Of a DNA stretch of 64,000 nucleotides, positions 25,101-56,822 are shown piece after piece. The notes beneath the pieces are model-generated. The model worked only from the letters and a program-made list of their open reading frames with translations. It did no database searches and was not told the origin of the DNA. The first letter of the stretch is position 1, and each line of letters starts with the position of its first letter. The DNA comes from Prinia subflava (taxonomy: Eukaryota; Chordata; Aves; Passeriformes; Cisticolidae), in assembly GCF_021018805.1 (NCBI RefSeq), contig NC_086249.1, positions 77,402,472-77,466,471 of the forward strand. The letters are read 5' to 3'. The position numbers and the translations under genes are program-made.

Positions 25101-28100
25101 CAGTTTAAAGCAGTTTTTATGCTAATCAGTGCTGGATCACTGGTATGCACTATGGATAAAATAAAGAGTTTTTCAAGTTATTTCCTTGTGTAGGATCCTT
25201 AAGAGGATAACTGAATTCTGGAGCCAGATCAGTTTTAATTGTTTCTAAGTAATCAGATTCCAAACCGACTGTATATTGATATTAATTATTTCAGGCTCTG
25301 CACTTATACTGAACACACAGCTTAAGCTGTAAACTTGTGTTCTTCAGAATCCCCATTTTCAAGTCACAGCTATCCAAAGGGATGTTTGGGATGGGGTTTA
25401 TTCCCAGAGGACCAAGAGAGAGCAAGTCTAGCTGCCTTGCAAGCTCACCATGCAGCACCGCCACACACATCATGTAACACAGCAGTGTTGCACCACAAAA
25501 ATAGAACATCTATCAATTACGGTTGAAGAGGCAAAAGCCTCCCTCTAAAATTCAAGACAAAAATCCCCTGAGAATGTGGAAGCCAATAGCAGAAAAAGGG
25601 ACACAAGGTGCAGAGGAACTGACAAAATAGAGAATTTCCCAAGTGGGAAGGCAATATCGGCCCTTACAGCTGGCCTTCCACTGGAGAACGATTACGCAGA
25701 GATTTTTCCTGTTTCTGTACTGGCTTTGGGGGTGTTTCTCCACATCTTATTTTTTATCATGCTGACCCATAAGAGTTACTACTAACTAAAAATAAAAAAC
25801 AGGAAATGCTGTATGCTTGGTACTGCAAAGGTTTGAATTTTCATCTCATAACATTTTGTTTTTCAAATCACTGTATTCCCAGTAGAACAGCAAAAATCAT
25901 TTGCTTTAATGCAATTGCTAATAATGATGATATCAACACAAACCTCTGTTCGTATGTTGAGCTCATTGAATAAAGAAGCTTATCATTTATCTGTGTAGAA
26001 GCTTTTAATTAGTTTTCTGAATTTACTCCAGAGATTAATGGGCAGATGATATTCAATATATGCTTTATTGTTTTAGTTTCTTTATTGAGATATCTGAACT
26101 TGTATGCTCTTCCTTCTTTGATCTTTTACTTTTTTTCTCTCTGTTAGATAACTGTAAAATATTTGTCTGCAAACAGACTCATAAAAAAATTTCCACTAGG
26201 CCATTGCATCTGGGTGGTGGTAGGTGGGTCATAACAGGACACAGCAGCAAATTCCACTCTATCAGGGATTGTAAACTTCACTCAGAAAATACTGTGTCAC
26301 TGAAAAGTGTCACTTGCTGGCACTTTCCAGGATTTCCAGTAAGTTGGGGAGGTACCTTTTCCTGCTCACACACAGCAGTAATAGTTTGTGTATTCAGGCA
26401 TGTCTTTCTGAGATTCCTTTTGACCTTTTCCCCCAGCTGCCCCCTTTTCCCCTGGTATCAGTTGCTGTTGGCCACTGCAGCACAGCTGCTGCCACCCCTC
26501 GGTGTCCTGCTTACCCATGGGACTGTTCCAGTGTGGCAAAGCCGTCCTGTGCAGCTTCCTGCTGTCTCTGTTTCATGCACTGGGTCACATCTTCTGCCTG
26601 CTTGGGAGGTGCACATGCTCTTGTTGAAGTCCACATGAGGACCCAGAGCAGATGAAGCTCAGCCCTTGGGCTGTTTAGGGAAAGAACTTTGAAGTCTGTC
26701 CTTTCAATGGAGCAGTGGTGTCACTGACTCCTGATGGCAGCCAATATCCACAGCCTGCTGCCATCCTGGCTCAGGGACTGTGTTCTCTTGTTGCCAAGAA
26801 GGGAAATGGAGCCCAAGCTACTCAATCCATCTTTGCTTTTCTTAATTTCTTGTGTATTGGGAGAAGGTGCACCTTTGAAATGCAGATAAAAGGGAATGGA
26901 AACCCTCAGTAAAGAGTGTGTCATTTTTATTAAAAATAGTGTACTGTGTAAATATAAAGTTCAACATTATGGTTTTGTTGGCCCAGTAGGAGAGGGATTA
27001 AAAATGCTTGTTAATGGGATTTAAAAGCAGGATTTCAGTTATATTAGCTACAAAAATATAATTATCATAATTAAGATTGCAAAGCACTAACGAAGCTCTT
27101 TAATAATTATCTTTTTTCCTTAGAGATTCATTTTGTACAACCTGATTTGAATTTTACATCACGCTGGAGAAACTTATCTTTGCAGAAGTGAGAACCAGTG
27201 GTAGCATGAAGGGTCTGAGCAAAGCGATGCTTTGCACATAGCTGGAGTGTGGCTCAGTCTGAGACAGGAGGGACTCAAGGGCATAATTGTTCAAAATGGC
27301 ACAGAATACAGCCTTGGACTGATGCTGTAGCTGACCCCTTGGCAGGTTTATGGACTTTGACAGAAAACTTTCAGCAACTAGAGAGCATTCCTCCCCAAAG
27401 TGTCATGCAGTCCAGCAGGTTGTGTGTCTCCATCCTTGCTGTCTTTATGCTTAGGGATGCCCAGGCAAACCTGAAGCCTCCTGCCTTGCTCTGGTCAGAA
27501 ATGACCTTAAAACTCCACGGGTTATGTTACCTGCAAGGGAGACAGCAAACAGTACATAGCAATAATCTGTATGGTCACAGGCTTGCAGGGTCCCTTCTGA
27601 AAAGAAAGAGACAGCAAGTTCTCAAAATTAAATGACAACAAATTGTCCATTTAAAAATATCTCCCCCAAACAGCTTTTCATGATTCATCTCCCCAGATGA
27701 TTAAATATTTAGCTCTGCTGACAGGGATGTGATAGTTACTATAGAGCAGAAAATTTAGTGCAGCATGTGAGTTATAAGCAGATGTGTTATCAAGCTGTTA
27801 ACACAAAAGTGATGGGATTATTGGTGTTGATATCTGTATTTATTTCTGTGATATTGTATAGGGGTTTTTTTCCTGTCACCAGCAGAGGTAGGCCACAGCT
27901 TTGCCTCTTGCATGGAACAGAGAAGTTGTCTTGCAGAATCTCTGCAGGCACAGTCACATTGTCCCCTAATGCCTCCCCCCTCCAGCTCCATCAGTGGCAG
28001 AGCAGCTGAGCACCCATGGGTGTCACCATGCTGTGATGCCCACGAGGATGGGGAGGGCTGAGGAGAGCAGTTACTGCCTGTCTCGAGTCTCAATCTTCTC

Positions 28101-29211
28101 CTTGGAGCTTGGCCCTCCAATTCTTGCTGGTTTGAAGAAGGAAAAAAATCCCACATGGGCAGGGAGAGGGCAAGGATGCTGAGAGAGGACAGCCCTTCAC
28201 ACTAGGTTCTGTTTAATGAAGAAGCAGATGCCACATCAGGATAGGTGCCTAAAACTCAAGGGAAATTTGGCTTCATGTTTAGTTTCTGCTTTCCTGATGA
28301 AATCTCCACAGAAACATATAGTCTGTTGTTTCGGCATCTTATGTATGGAGAGAATGATCGCAGCTAGTGTAAATTGTGACAATTAATTGAATAACACTGT
28401 CAAAAATTCAGGATTTCTTTCTAGAACAAAGTTTTATGTTAGCGAAATTACTTCTAGACCCAGAACCTTTTAAAAGAAGAGTAATTTGATTATTTGAGAG
28501 CCATCCATAATCACTTAACAAACAAAGAAGTGGGGGGAGTGAGACCAAACCATGCCAGCTCCTGAACATCTTGCTTTACATTCCAGTGCCACCATAGCCT
28601 GTTTAATCGTATGGAAGGAGTTAAAATGATCTTGTCAAGACTGTTGCTGCCAGAAAACGAGAGAATGACTGATAACAGTCCCATTGAAAGACTAATTTTC
28701 TGCTTGCATTGTTGTTTTCCAGGTAGTTCATGTCAAACAAAATAAAAATCCTTGCGTTTTTGACAAATAAATCTTTATAGTATTATACTTGCATATTTTG
28801 CCTGTATCAGCTGAGTATTTGACCATCAGAAGATCATAGGTCAAATGTTACATTATTCTACTTATTTAAATATTTGCAGAAGAACATAAACAGATTCTTA
28901 CAACTAAGAATACTTTATAACTGAGACCCTTTTCATGGGAAGGTTTCAGAGCTAATAATTGCAAAATAATCTTTGGAACTCTGTCTCCACAGAGAGCTCT
29001 ACCACCACCTCTGCATTTTGCAAAGATACACATACATGAGGGCCTTCTTATAGCAGTATAGAATTAAGCACATTTTAAAGTCTTTGAACATTTAGGACTT
29101 CTGATACTATGAGGATTAAAGTTTTATAAATACCTAAAACAGATTAGGAACATGAGAAGTAGAGAGAGAAGAAAAACAGGTTTTACAGTCAAGGGCCATT
29201 CTCCTGAGAGG

Positions 29212-29259
29212 CCTTTCTTTTCTTCTTCTTTTCTCTTTCTTTCTTTTTTTTTTTTTTTT
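29212..29259. repeat. Polypyrimidine tract ending in T16
   Basis: A TTC/CTTT-rich run ends in 16 consecutive T at 29244-29259. It is low-complexity DNA upstream of a CR1 copy. No gene function is indicated. Confidence 0.8.
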
Positions 29260-29559
29260 AATTGCTAATTCTATCATAAAGTGATATTTTTTTAAATTAA
29301 TATCTAAAAGTGACGTAAACACCTGACATACAGACATCCAGTGTCAAGATGTGTATCTGTTTATAAAGCAGGAGCGATGTCAATGTAGGGGAGACAGAGC
29401 ACAAGCTGTTTCTAGTACAGAGAGCAAAAGCACAATAAAATGTATTTCAAGAATATATATAATATAGGAACTAATTCAAGAGGACTGATTTGCTTAGGAT
29501 ACATAGCTAGCTCAGGAGGTCCAGAATGACTGGACAATTCAGGTTGAAACTGAATTCAG

Positions 29560-31050
29560 ATTGAAACCTCAGGAGTTTTCCGGTCCAACCTCCTGCTCAA
29601 AGCAGGGCCAGCTCTGAGGTCTGAGGGCTGCTCAGGGTTTTGTCCAGTCAGATCTTGAAATCCTTCAGGGATGGGGATGGTACAGCCCCTCCAGGCAGTC
29701 TGCTCCATTGTCTGGCTGTCCTTATGGAGAAAAGTTCCTTCTCTCTTCTTTAAACTTACACCTGTAATTTCTCATTCTTCCATCCTGCACCACCATGAGG
29801 AATCCAGCACTGGTTCTTCCTTTCCCCCTTGCAGGCAATGAAAGGACTCTTGTGTCCCCAAAGCCATCTTTTGTCGAGACTAAGCCAGTCTGGCTATCCC
29901 AGCCCCTTCCTGTAAGTCGAGGGCTCCAGGCTCCACCACTGGGGATGCTACTTACCTTCCTCCTGTTAATCTGTCTTTTCTGTCCTAGGAAGCCCCAGAC
30001 CAGTCACCTTACCCTAAATGTGGTATAACAGGTGCTGAGTGAAGGGACAAACCCTTCCCTTGATCAGGCTCTGTTCCTGTCCATGCAGCCCAGGGTCCTG
30101 TTGGCCATCCTTGTCACCAAGGCACATCACTGGTTCATGTTCAGCATGCTGCCTTCCACAGATCCCAGGGTGTTTCCTGCAGAGCTGCTCTCTGATCAGT
30201 CCATCCCCAGCCTGTATCAGAGTTCAAGGCTCTTCATTCCCAGGTGCGGGACTTGGCAGTTGTCCCCACTGAATTTCATAAGGTTTCTTGTCTGTCCTTT
30301 CCTTCAGCCTCTATCTCCCCTATGAAAACAGCCCTGCCTTTGAGCATGAAGCCACCATAAATGACATCCACTGCTCTCTCCCCATCCACAGATGCTGTCA
30401 TTCATCGTAACAGGCAGTCAGGTTATTTTTGTAAGTCCTCACTGGCTGTTTTTGATCACCTTCTTCTTCATGTGCCCAGCCCTTGCTCCAACAGGACTCA
30501 CTCCATGATTTGCCCGGGACTAAAGCGAGGCTGACTGGCCTGCTGCTCCCTGGATAACCCTTTTGCCCTTTCTTGAAGGCCAGCATTTGCCTGTTTCCAA
30601 ACATGAGGGACTGCCCCCTTCTCCACAACCTCTCAAAATGAGAGATCAGCCTAGCAAAGGACACCAGCAAGTCTCCCAGCACCCAATGAGGCAAGTAGTC
30701 AGTCCTTATCAACTTGTACAGTCAAATTCCCCCAGGCTTCCTCAAGTTCCCTCAGTTGATCCTCACCTGTTGCTGGTGCTTCTGCTCCTCCCTGCCCCTG
30801 CTTCCAAAACGAAGACTGGGAGACCTTGCAGGTGAAGACTGCCTCAAAGCAGGCATCAGCCTTACCTGTTTTGCTGTCACTAATTCACCCCCTCACACAC
30901 CTCCAGTACTGCAGCAGTCCTGCACTTTCATTGTTCAGTCTTTTTCTTCTGATGTAGCAGCAGAAGCTCTTCTTGTTGCCCTTGTCATGCCCTGCAGGTG
31001 TCACTTGAGGTGAGCTTTGGCTTTCCTGCCATCTCTACATACCCCATGAA
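29560..31050 (-). mobile_element. Long, old, diverged CR1 LINE copy
   Basis: It begins with 'ccggtccaacctcctgctc' and 'aaagcagggccagct', typical of the reverse-complement 3' end of an older CR1 subfamily. It continues through 'cttcagggatggggatgg', 'actgaatttcataaggttt' (30269-30287), and 'gactaaagcgaggctgactg' with 'gcctgctgctccctgg' (about 30520-30556). The last block corresponds to the end of the reverse-transcriptase domain. Many indels and substitutions show age. The first ~1.1 kb is confident, while the last ~350 bp to 31050 is weaker. There is no intact frame. It is probably present at the same place in other birds because of its age. Confidence 0.72.
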
Positions 31051-31269
31051 GTCAATACAGAAAGACAATACCTCTGCCGGGTGATTTACCTTCCCTTGCC
31101 ACTTTCACTTATGTGTAAGCTTTGACGAATACTTGACTGTACACAAACTAGTAATAACTAAGCATTTAGCTGCCCCGTGCCTCAATTTCCTTGTTGAAAT
31201 GCACCCACTAACTCCAGTGCCTCAGCCAGGCTTTGCCAAATCCCTGATCCTACAAATGTCAGGTGTCAC

Positions 31270-31850
31270 CACGCAGAGATGTAGGGTCTGAGCCACCTCG
31301 TGCGCCCCATGACAAGCCCAGGTGCTTCATCTCCTGGCTCATACAGAGGGCGAGAGGGCTGCCAGCAGACCACTGCAGTCACATCCTGCTCCGTTCCTCA
31401 CACGCAGCGATGTTACCGAACTGACCTACTTTCCCCATCCGCCCACGGAAGGCTAATCCTGTTTAGCATTGCTGCAAGGGGACAGGCACGCGGAGAAGTG
31501 CTCTGAGTTATACAGATGGCAGTCTTTGCTGATTAATGTTAGTTTAATTTGTTTGCCTTTCTGTTTCCAGCCGTGCGAGGGGAGAGCAGTGCAGCGGTTG
31601 AACATGGGGATTCACTAAACTCTGAATGGCTTTAGTCATTCAGCAGTAGTACTAGCAGTGAGGAAGATAACGAGCATGTATGTACTGATCTTCATCAGAG
31701 ATCCAAAACACTGCACAAAACTTTACAGGTTGCTCACAAGCCGGAGATAAAAGATGCCTCTCACGATGGCCACGCTCCAGCACGGCGTTGCTGACATCAG
31801 CTGTCTCACTCCTGGCTTAAACCAATGTGAATCACACCGCATCTCAGAGG
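31270..31850. promoter_or_regulatory. CpG-richer patch, candidate regulatory region
   Basis: By eye I count about 22 CpG dinucleotides in 580 bp, 12 of them within 31270-31500, in a window that is otherwise CpG-depleted. It lies about 6 kb upstream of the first coding exon of NPAS2. It could be an alternative promoter or 5' untranslated exon, an enhancer, or a chance cluster. There is no TATA box or clear exon with donor that I can defend. Confidence 0.25.
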
Positions 31851-32276
31851 GACTGCAGGCTGCACACCCCAAAATTCAGCTGGCATCAGGGTGGAGGGGG
31901 CAGGCTGTCTAACATGGCAATAGGCCAAGGTTTCTGACATGGGGAAAATCATACCCCTTTCCACTAAATGGAGATACTGTAAAGAATAAAACCAGAATAT
32001 GCTCTGAGCCTTTATTTCTGTTCATCGTAATCTCTTAATATTCAGCTCTGTTACCTATGAGCATCTTCCTATCATCCCCAGTTCAGAAGAGATGAGCATT
32101 AATTTCTGTCAAATTTCATTATTTTTATTGTCCACATATGAATTGTTTTTAATGTCTGAATGTCTGTTTGCTTTAAGCCTGTTACCATCTAAAGATTCGT
32201 TGTACACATACGTATGAAACATGAAACAGCCCTTAAGGTTCATGAAGTCCAGTATTTTCTCAAAAAGTTTCCTTCC

Positions 32277-32293
32277 TTTTTTTTTTTTTTTTT
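32277..32293. repeat. Poly(T) tract, T17
   Basis: Seventeen consecutive T in non-coding DNA, with no retrogene or repeat body visible next to it. Confidence 0.9.
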
Positions 32294-35200
32294 AAGCCTC
32301 TAAACATCATCTCTAGTGTAAACCAAATGTAGTAACCTACTGAATGCAGGAAGACCTTGCTATACACTGTCAGGCAAAAACTCTAAAGCTGGATACCTTA
32401 TCATGCTTCGGGATTTTTCCTTTCCTCCTAAAAACAGTAATTCCCATAATAATCTCAGCATGACATGGCCCATGGTGACTCCAGACTGCCATTCTCCCAC
32501 TAAAAAGCCACATATCTTTCTCATATAACCATATATATCATCAGGAAAGTGGATTTTTACTATCTTAAGTTTTCTAAAGCCTAGTCTGTTCACATTTTGA
32601 TAAATCAGTTTTTATTGCCATAGTTGGGAATGTGTCATATTTAATTATGGACTCCAGCATGTTCTTCTAACAGTTCATAGCATTATATCTAAAAAAAGAA
32701 TGGAGTGGTACAATTCAGTTTGATGTGTCTATGAATCTGTTGATTTGTTCTGATTTGTGTTTCTACAAATCCTTCTGCTGTGTGTCCACACTTCTGCTGT
32801 GTGTACCCTTCCTGGTGGGCTATCAGAGCATTCCATCCATGTTACAGAAACTTGGAACAAGGCGCTTAAAATGGTCAGATGGTCACTTCTTCCTTGTCAC
32901 TCTGTGACCTTTCCTGCTGCTTCCTGTTTGCTGATCTTTCTCTTTGCCTTCCAGCAGGGCTTGGAAGGGAAACACTTCACTTGTTAGTGTGATTCATTTC
33001 AGAGTTCTGCTTAGCTGAGGAGAAGCAGGTAGAGTTCCTAGCCACAGTGGTTTTCCCCAGGGTGGGCAACTCCCATGTAACCCATGCTGTGGAACACCCA
33101 TGGGATGATGCCATTGACCAGCCACAATGCCCAGCAGACCTAGTTCATCATCCCTGGGCAGGGGATCTGGCAGTGATGCTTGCACAGCAACCACAGCAGC
33201 CACGCTGTCCCCTGTGCTAGTGGATGCCTTGAAACTGTGCCCTTGGATCATGCCTAGAGCCTCTACTCTCTTTTAGTGCTTTCTTCCTATGTATTGGATC
33301 CTACTCGCTAAGCGCAGGATGCCGTGCGTGGCTGGGTCTGGTTCAGGAGCTTTGAATCCTGAACCCCACCAGGCACACCCGTGCCTTTTCCTCCCCTTCA
33401 AAGAGGAGATTGGAGAGCAGCTCCCTGTAGAGGCAGAGCAGGAACAGTGCTGAGCAGAGATGGGCCCTGGGGGCTGATTGATGCCTGGAAGGCATGGGAG
33501 CATGTCTGCCCTGCACCAGGTTGCTGTGCTCCTTCCTCCTTCACAAAGATAGCAGTTGTTGGGAAGGGTCAGCCCAGAGGTCAGAGGGATAGTTCAGGGT
33601 GTTTCATCCCAGCATCCTGGTTTTCCATACAACCCTTGCCCATCCCCTGTTTTCCAGAGGATCGTTCTCCAAGTGCATTATCATCATCTTTAATTAGAAT
33701 TGGTTGCATTGTGCCAGCATCCCAAGTGGTCTGAGGGTGAGGGGTGAGGTGTAAGGCTCAGGTATGTCTGCAGTGGGTGGGAGCACTCCTCTCCCCAGGG
33801 CTGACCATACCTGTTCAGGACAAGTGGTGGAATACCCAGGCAGACCTGTGGGGTGATGGAGGCAAACACCCCAGCTTGCCAGAGAGAGAAGAGGAGGAAA
33901 AGCCCAGTCTTTCCTTGAGCTGCCAAACATAAGGGTCAGGGAAGCACAAAGTGTGATTTCTAACCAAGGTCCCTCAGGCACATCTCAGGACCTCTGAAAG
34001 AAATTTACATCTCTGATTTAAGTCAGCTGAGTTAAATGAATATGATTAAAAATCCTTCATAAATATCGGGCTGATTTGTAAGAACTACTAGCTGGCCTTG
34101 TGGCGACTTAGTGGGAAATCAACAACTGATTACCTACATTTGAGTGTCTGCAGCATATCCCTATGAGCAGTAGGGCAGGAAGGAGTGAAACCAACCTCAC
34201 CAGCCCAGAAAAGTAGTTGCTTATCTCAAGAAAAAACATGTTTCTAGCACAGGATAAGGTGATCAGTGCCAGATGATTTTTTTAGAGTGCAAGCTGTGTC
34301 CACTGGGAATAGACTGTATCAAACTAAACATGTGCAACCTTTCTTTTGGAGAGTCCCTGGAGTGAGCTGGCACTCTGCCTTAATTACTTCTTTCCCAAGC
34401 AACTATTCATTGTATGAATGAATGTGGGGGAGATGTTTGTGTGATTATTCTCCGTCTGGTAACTAAGCCGGGGTCACATGGTTAACAGTTTTAGCCAGTC
34501 ATTTGTTTCCAAAATGCCACTCTTCCCTGCTTGTGGATGTGCATCTTTCTGTGTGTTTGTCTGAATACCTCCCTAATGGGAGTACGTGAGCTTTCTCCTC
34601 CTTGTTCCAAGTAGTTCCCATCTTTTTAAGTGATAGTCTTCACTCCTTGATGATAATGATGATACTAATGAAGCTCCAAATGTAACTGTCACTGTTAAAT
34701 ACTCTGCCAGCAGGAGTTATATCATGTGATACTCTTACCTATAGGTTTCCAAATTCCCTTTGTTATCATGAAAGGATTCTTCACATTTTGAGAACTACTT
34801 GTGCCACTTGCTTTTTTATGTCACTTCTTTGCAGGGGAATTGTGGCACAGAGCTTTGGTATTTACTGCCTGTCTCCATCATTGCAATGAGTCAGAATTTT
34901 TTCCTAAACCAAGAGACAGTAGGTTTCCAGTTTGCAGTTTGGGACCTTCACAGCTGGGGGACTGGGAGGATAACATAAAGCAAGTGTGTTGCACAAAACA
35001 CATACCTAAGCTCCATGCCGTGGATTTCTCTGTCAAGGTGTAAGAAGAGGGCTCTGGTGGGGCTCTGGAGAGGGATGGCAATACCAGCTCGCAGCAGTTG
35101 TAGACTCTGATGTATCTATTTTATTGAGAACAGTTTTAATTTCGTATGGTTCGTATGTATTAGCAAACCCTGTTAGCAATTCTTGTGATGCTCTAGAGAT

Positions 35201-35710
35201 TTTGCCATTTGAGCAAACAGAAGCAAAATGACAATTAGATATTGTCTCATGCTAGCAACAGCACAGCAGGTCCAGAATTTCATGTCAGTCATTGAGAAAC
35301 CTTGTTAACTGGAAGCTGGCCATGAATTGCTTTACAGATCTAGCCAAATCCTTGGCAGAACAGACCAGTTAGATCTGTTGCTCTCTCTCAAGAGCAGAGG
35401 CTTCCTGGCAGTGTAATTTCTTGATGGTTTATGGGGTTCAGCTGTAGGAAGCCCCTTTCCATGAGGTGCATTTTGCTTCTCCAAAAGAGCCAGGGCTGAG
35501 CAGCACCGATGCTGACTGTCTCACCCACCTCCATCCTTCCTCACAGCCACTCAGCACACTTGTCCACATATTCCTGCTTTCTATTGGGAATCTGTTATAA
35601 CCAGAGGAAGACCTTTAGGGATTCAGGGACAGCGACTTCTGCTGCTGATACTGCCCCATTTTGATTGTCATACCCTAGATTCAACAAGTGTGCATGCAAC
35701 AGAACATTTT

Positions 35711-35773
35711 GTGCTGTGCTGTGCTGTGCTGTGCTGTGCTGTGCTGTGCTGTGCTGTGCTGTGCTGTGCTGTG
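35711..35773. repeat. (GTGCT)12 pentanucleotide microsatellite
   Basis: Twelve perfect uninterrupted GTGCT units (60 bp), plus GTG of a thirteenth. It directly abuts the truncated start of a + strand CR1 3' fragment. On the minus strand it produces a meaningless repeated QHSTA frame. Perfect arrays of this length are usually length-polymorphic. Confidence 0.97.
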
Positions 35774-35778
35774 GGGAG

Positions 35779-35946
35779 GGGTGAGACACTGGAACAGGTT
35801 GCCCAGGGAAGTTGTGGATGTCCCTGCCCTGGTAGTGTTCAAGGCCAGGCCTTGAGCAACCTGGTCTAGCAAAAGGTGTCCTCCCACCACTGGGACTAGA
35901 TGATCTTTATGGTCCCTTCCTACCCCCTAACATCCTATGGTTCTAC
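35779..35946 (+). mobile_element. CR1 LINE 3' end, + orientation
   Basis: This is the only clear + strand CR1 copy: 'gtgagacactggaacaggtt', 'gcccagggaagttgtggatg', 'tgagcaacctggtctagc', 'actagatgatctttatggtc' and a decayed terminal 'catcctatggttctac'. Only the last ~170 bp of the element is present, so it is strongly 5'-truncated. The break coincides with the GTGCT microsatellite. Confidence 0.93.
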
Positions 35947-37884
35947 AATTTTGAGCAATGGTTTAGCAAAGAAACACTGCAAAATCCTAAATGCTAGTCC
36001 TGCCATTTTAATGATGCCTTCTGTATTTAAGTTGCAATAAGTGAGCAAATAACAACAAAACACACTGAATATTGTCACTACATTTTAGCCTGAATTATTT
36101 GAAAACACAGTGATTGGGACAACAGTTTCATTATGGGACTAAGCAAATAAGCACCTAAAATATATGTAAAACACTGATTAATAAAATTTTGCTGGGCTCA
36201 CACATTTTCCTAGTCCAAAATATGAATTACGATATGGCTGACTCACAAGTCAAAAGTCGTGACTGACTGTGACTGTTTCGCAAGTCAAAAGAAATATCTG
36301 AAAAAAAATCTAAAAACATGGTATTATTACTTGTTATTTTGTTCTGTATAATGGAATTCAGCAGTTTAAATTTACCCGTTTTGACTAAAAAAATGAATTC
36401 CTTGGCCCTCATATTTCCTACTGATCCTTCATCAAAGAGCAGAATGTCAGTATGTAGTAGCTTTACCTTCCAATCAGTGACCAGTGGCTCTAATTTCCTC
36501 ATAGCTCATTTGATAAAAAGTTATGAGGTAGTTTTGTGTTCTTAGCTAACTGTTGAGTAATGACCAGGTAGAATATTGCTGTAAGAGAACTAATAACAGA
36601 ACCACTGTTTTTACAATCTTTACATTTTCACTTTGGTTTTTCTCATAAAATGTTCTTTAAACAGGCAAATTTAAGTGTGACTCATATGTAGAAAATAACA
36701 TGGACTTAAATAAAGCATAGCAATTAACTTCCTTCCTCCTCCCTTCCAATTTTATTCATGTCTTACATGTTGAGGACTCATTATATGAGAGACATTGATT
36801 GCTGAAAAGAGTGTTATCGTTGCCCATCATTACACCACTGTGTTGAAAATGAGGCTTTGACAATAACCAATGGCATTGTGCTGCTTTTTCAGAAAACATT
36901 GGTGTGGGGTGCAGCAGCACGTGGAGTTTGTACCCAAAAGGGGTGCCAGATTCCACAAGAGGTGCAGTAGCACAGGGCTTCCTTCTTGGGCCGAAGTGGT
37001 TACAGATCAAGAGTTGCTTTCTCAGAAGGTCACAGAGCAAAGGAGGGTGGGCAGTGAGCTAGTGACAAGTCTTTCTGAGGCACTCAGCCTTCAGCTGGGC
37101 TGCTTTTTTATTTTTCCCTTCGCTTTGCCTACACAAATTTATTTAATTTACCCAATTTACCATTTTCTCCTTACAGCTCACACTGTTGCAGCAATTGAAT
37201 TACAAAGCTGAGGTCTCAACATTTTGGTGCAGATTAGCAAAAAAAGAGTGATGGGGATGGGCCAGTCCCCATGCTTTGTGCCAGCATGGCTGGGCTGCAA
37301 GAGGGATTTTTCAGTATGGCTTAGGCAGTGGGATTTGTAAGGGTACTTCAAATTTGAGATATAATTCATTAGAGTTACTGCCATCTCTTTTGGCTTTGGG
37401 TCAAGATCCACAGAGGAGGACGAAAAGCTTCCCAGTAGGAAGAGCAGCCTGAGAAGTCAAAGGCATCAGTGATTCTGGCTCTTGCACTGAGGATGGTTTT
37501 GGTGGGATCATGGGGGCAATGAAAATGCTTTTCAGCTTGAGCAGACTCCAGGCTCATCCAGCCTACAAGTTTGCAGAGTAACCTCCACACAAAAAGATTC
37601 CCAAGAAGTGGCTGTTTTTGTACTGTGCTGATGCAGCACATGGTGCCTGGGAGCCTTGATCCCTGGTGAGAGACCCTAAGGCTAGCATAATGCTCAGGAA
37701 TAACATTACCCACAATGGATATTTCCTAAAATCGAGGACTGTGTCATAGAGCACTGCTGACACATTTATCTGACCTGGATATCATTACTGTGTTATTAAA
37801 TTGAAATAGAGTGACTGTGAGATTAACCTGCAAATAGAGCTAACAAAATGACAATTCATAATGATTCTTGCATTCCTTCAACAG
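35947..37884. other. 3' end of NPAS2 intron 1 (or 5' flank)
   Basis: No exon is seen. The end of the stretch supplies the acceptor for the first coding exon: a pyrimidine-rich run (ttcttgcattccttcaacag) ending in AG at 37883-37884. Short direct repeats of 'caagtcaaaag' lie near 36250-36290, and nothing else is recognisable. Confidence 0.6.
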
Positions 37885-37906
37885 AAAAAACTGCTTAGAC
37901 AATCTA

Positions 37907-56822
<18,916 letters not shown>

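Larger units (their letters stand above)
8781..29559. other. Long gene-free stretch (NPAS2 intron 1 or 5' flank)
   Basis: Across about 20.8 kb I find no credible coding exon, processed gene copy, RNA gene or clearly recognisable transposon. The open frames, up to 192 codons (26060-26638), lack domains, biased composition or splice context. The local features are minor: an octamer E-box palindrome at 11772-11779, a short hairpin at 16117-16136, a G+C-richer patch around 22630-22960 and some homopolymer runs. Ancient repeats too diverged to see by eye may be present. Confidence 0.55.
31051..35700. other. Gene-free stretch with a CpG-richer patch
   Basis: I see no coding exon here. It holds a CpG-richer patch at 31270-31850 (listed separately), a T17 tract at 32277-32293 and otherwise ordinary sequence. 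The segment 33000-33930 is G+C-richer and leaves overlapping short frames on both strands, a sign of low stop density and not of coding. Confidence 0.55.

Noticed and set aside
26060..26638. 192-codon + strand open frame with hydrophobic N-terminus
   Set aside because: The residues reflect T-rich DNA, and there is no recognisable family, signal-peptide logic or conserved motif. It overlaps other frames of similar quality.
35595..35890. Minus-strand frames with repeated QHSTA units
   Set aside because: They are translations of the GTGCT microsatellite plus CR1 sequence, not a repeat protein.
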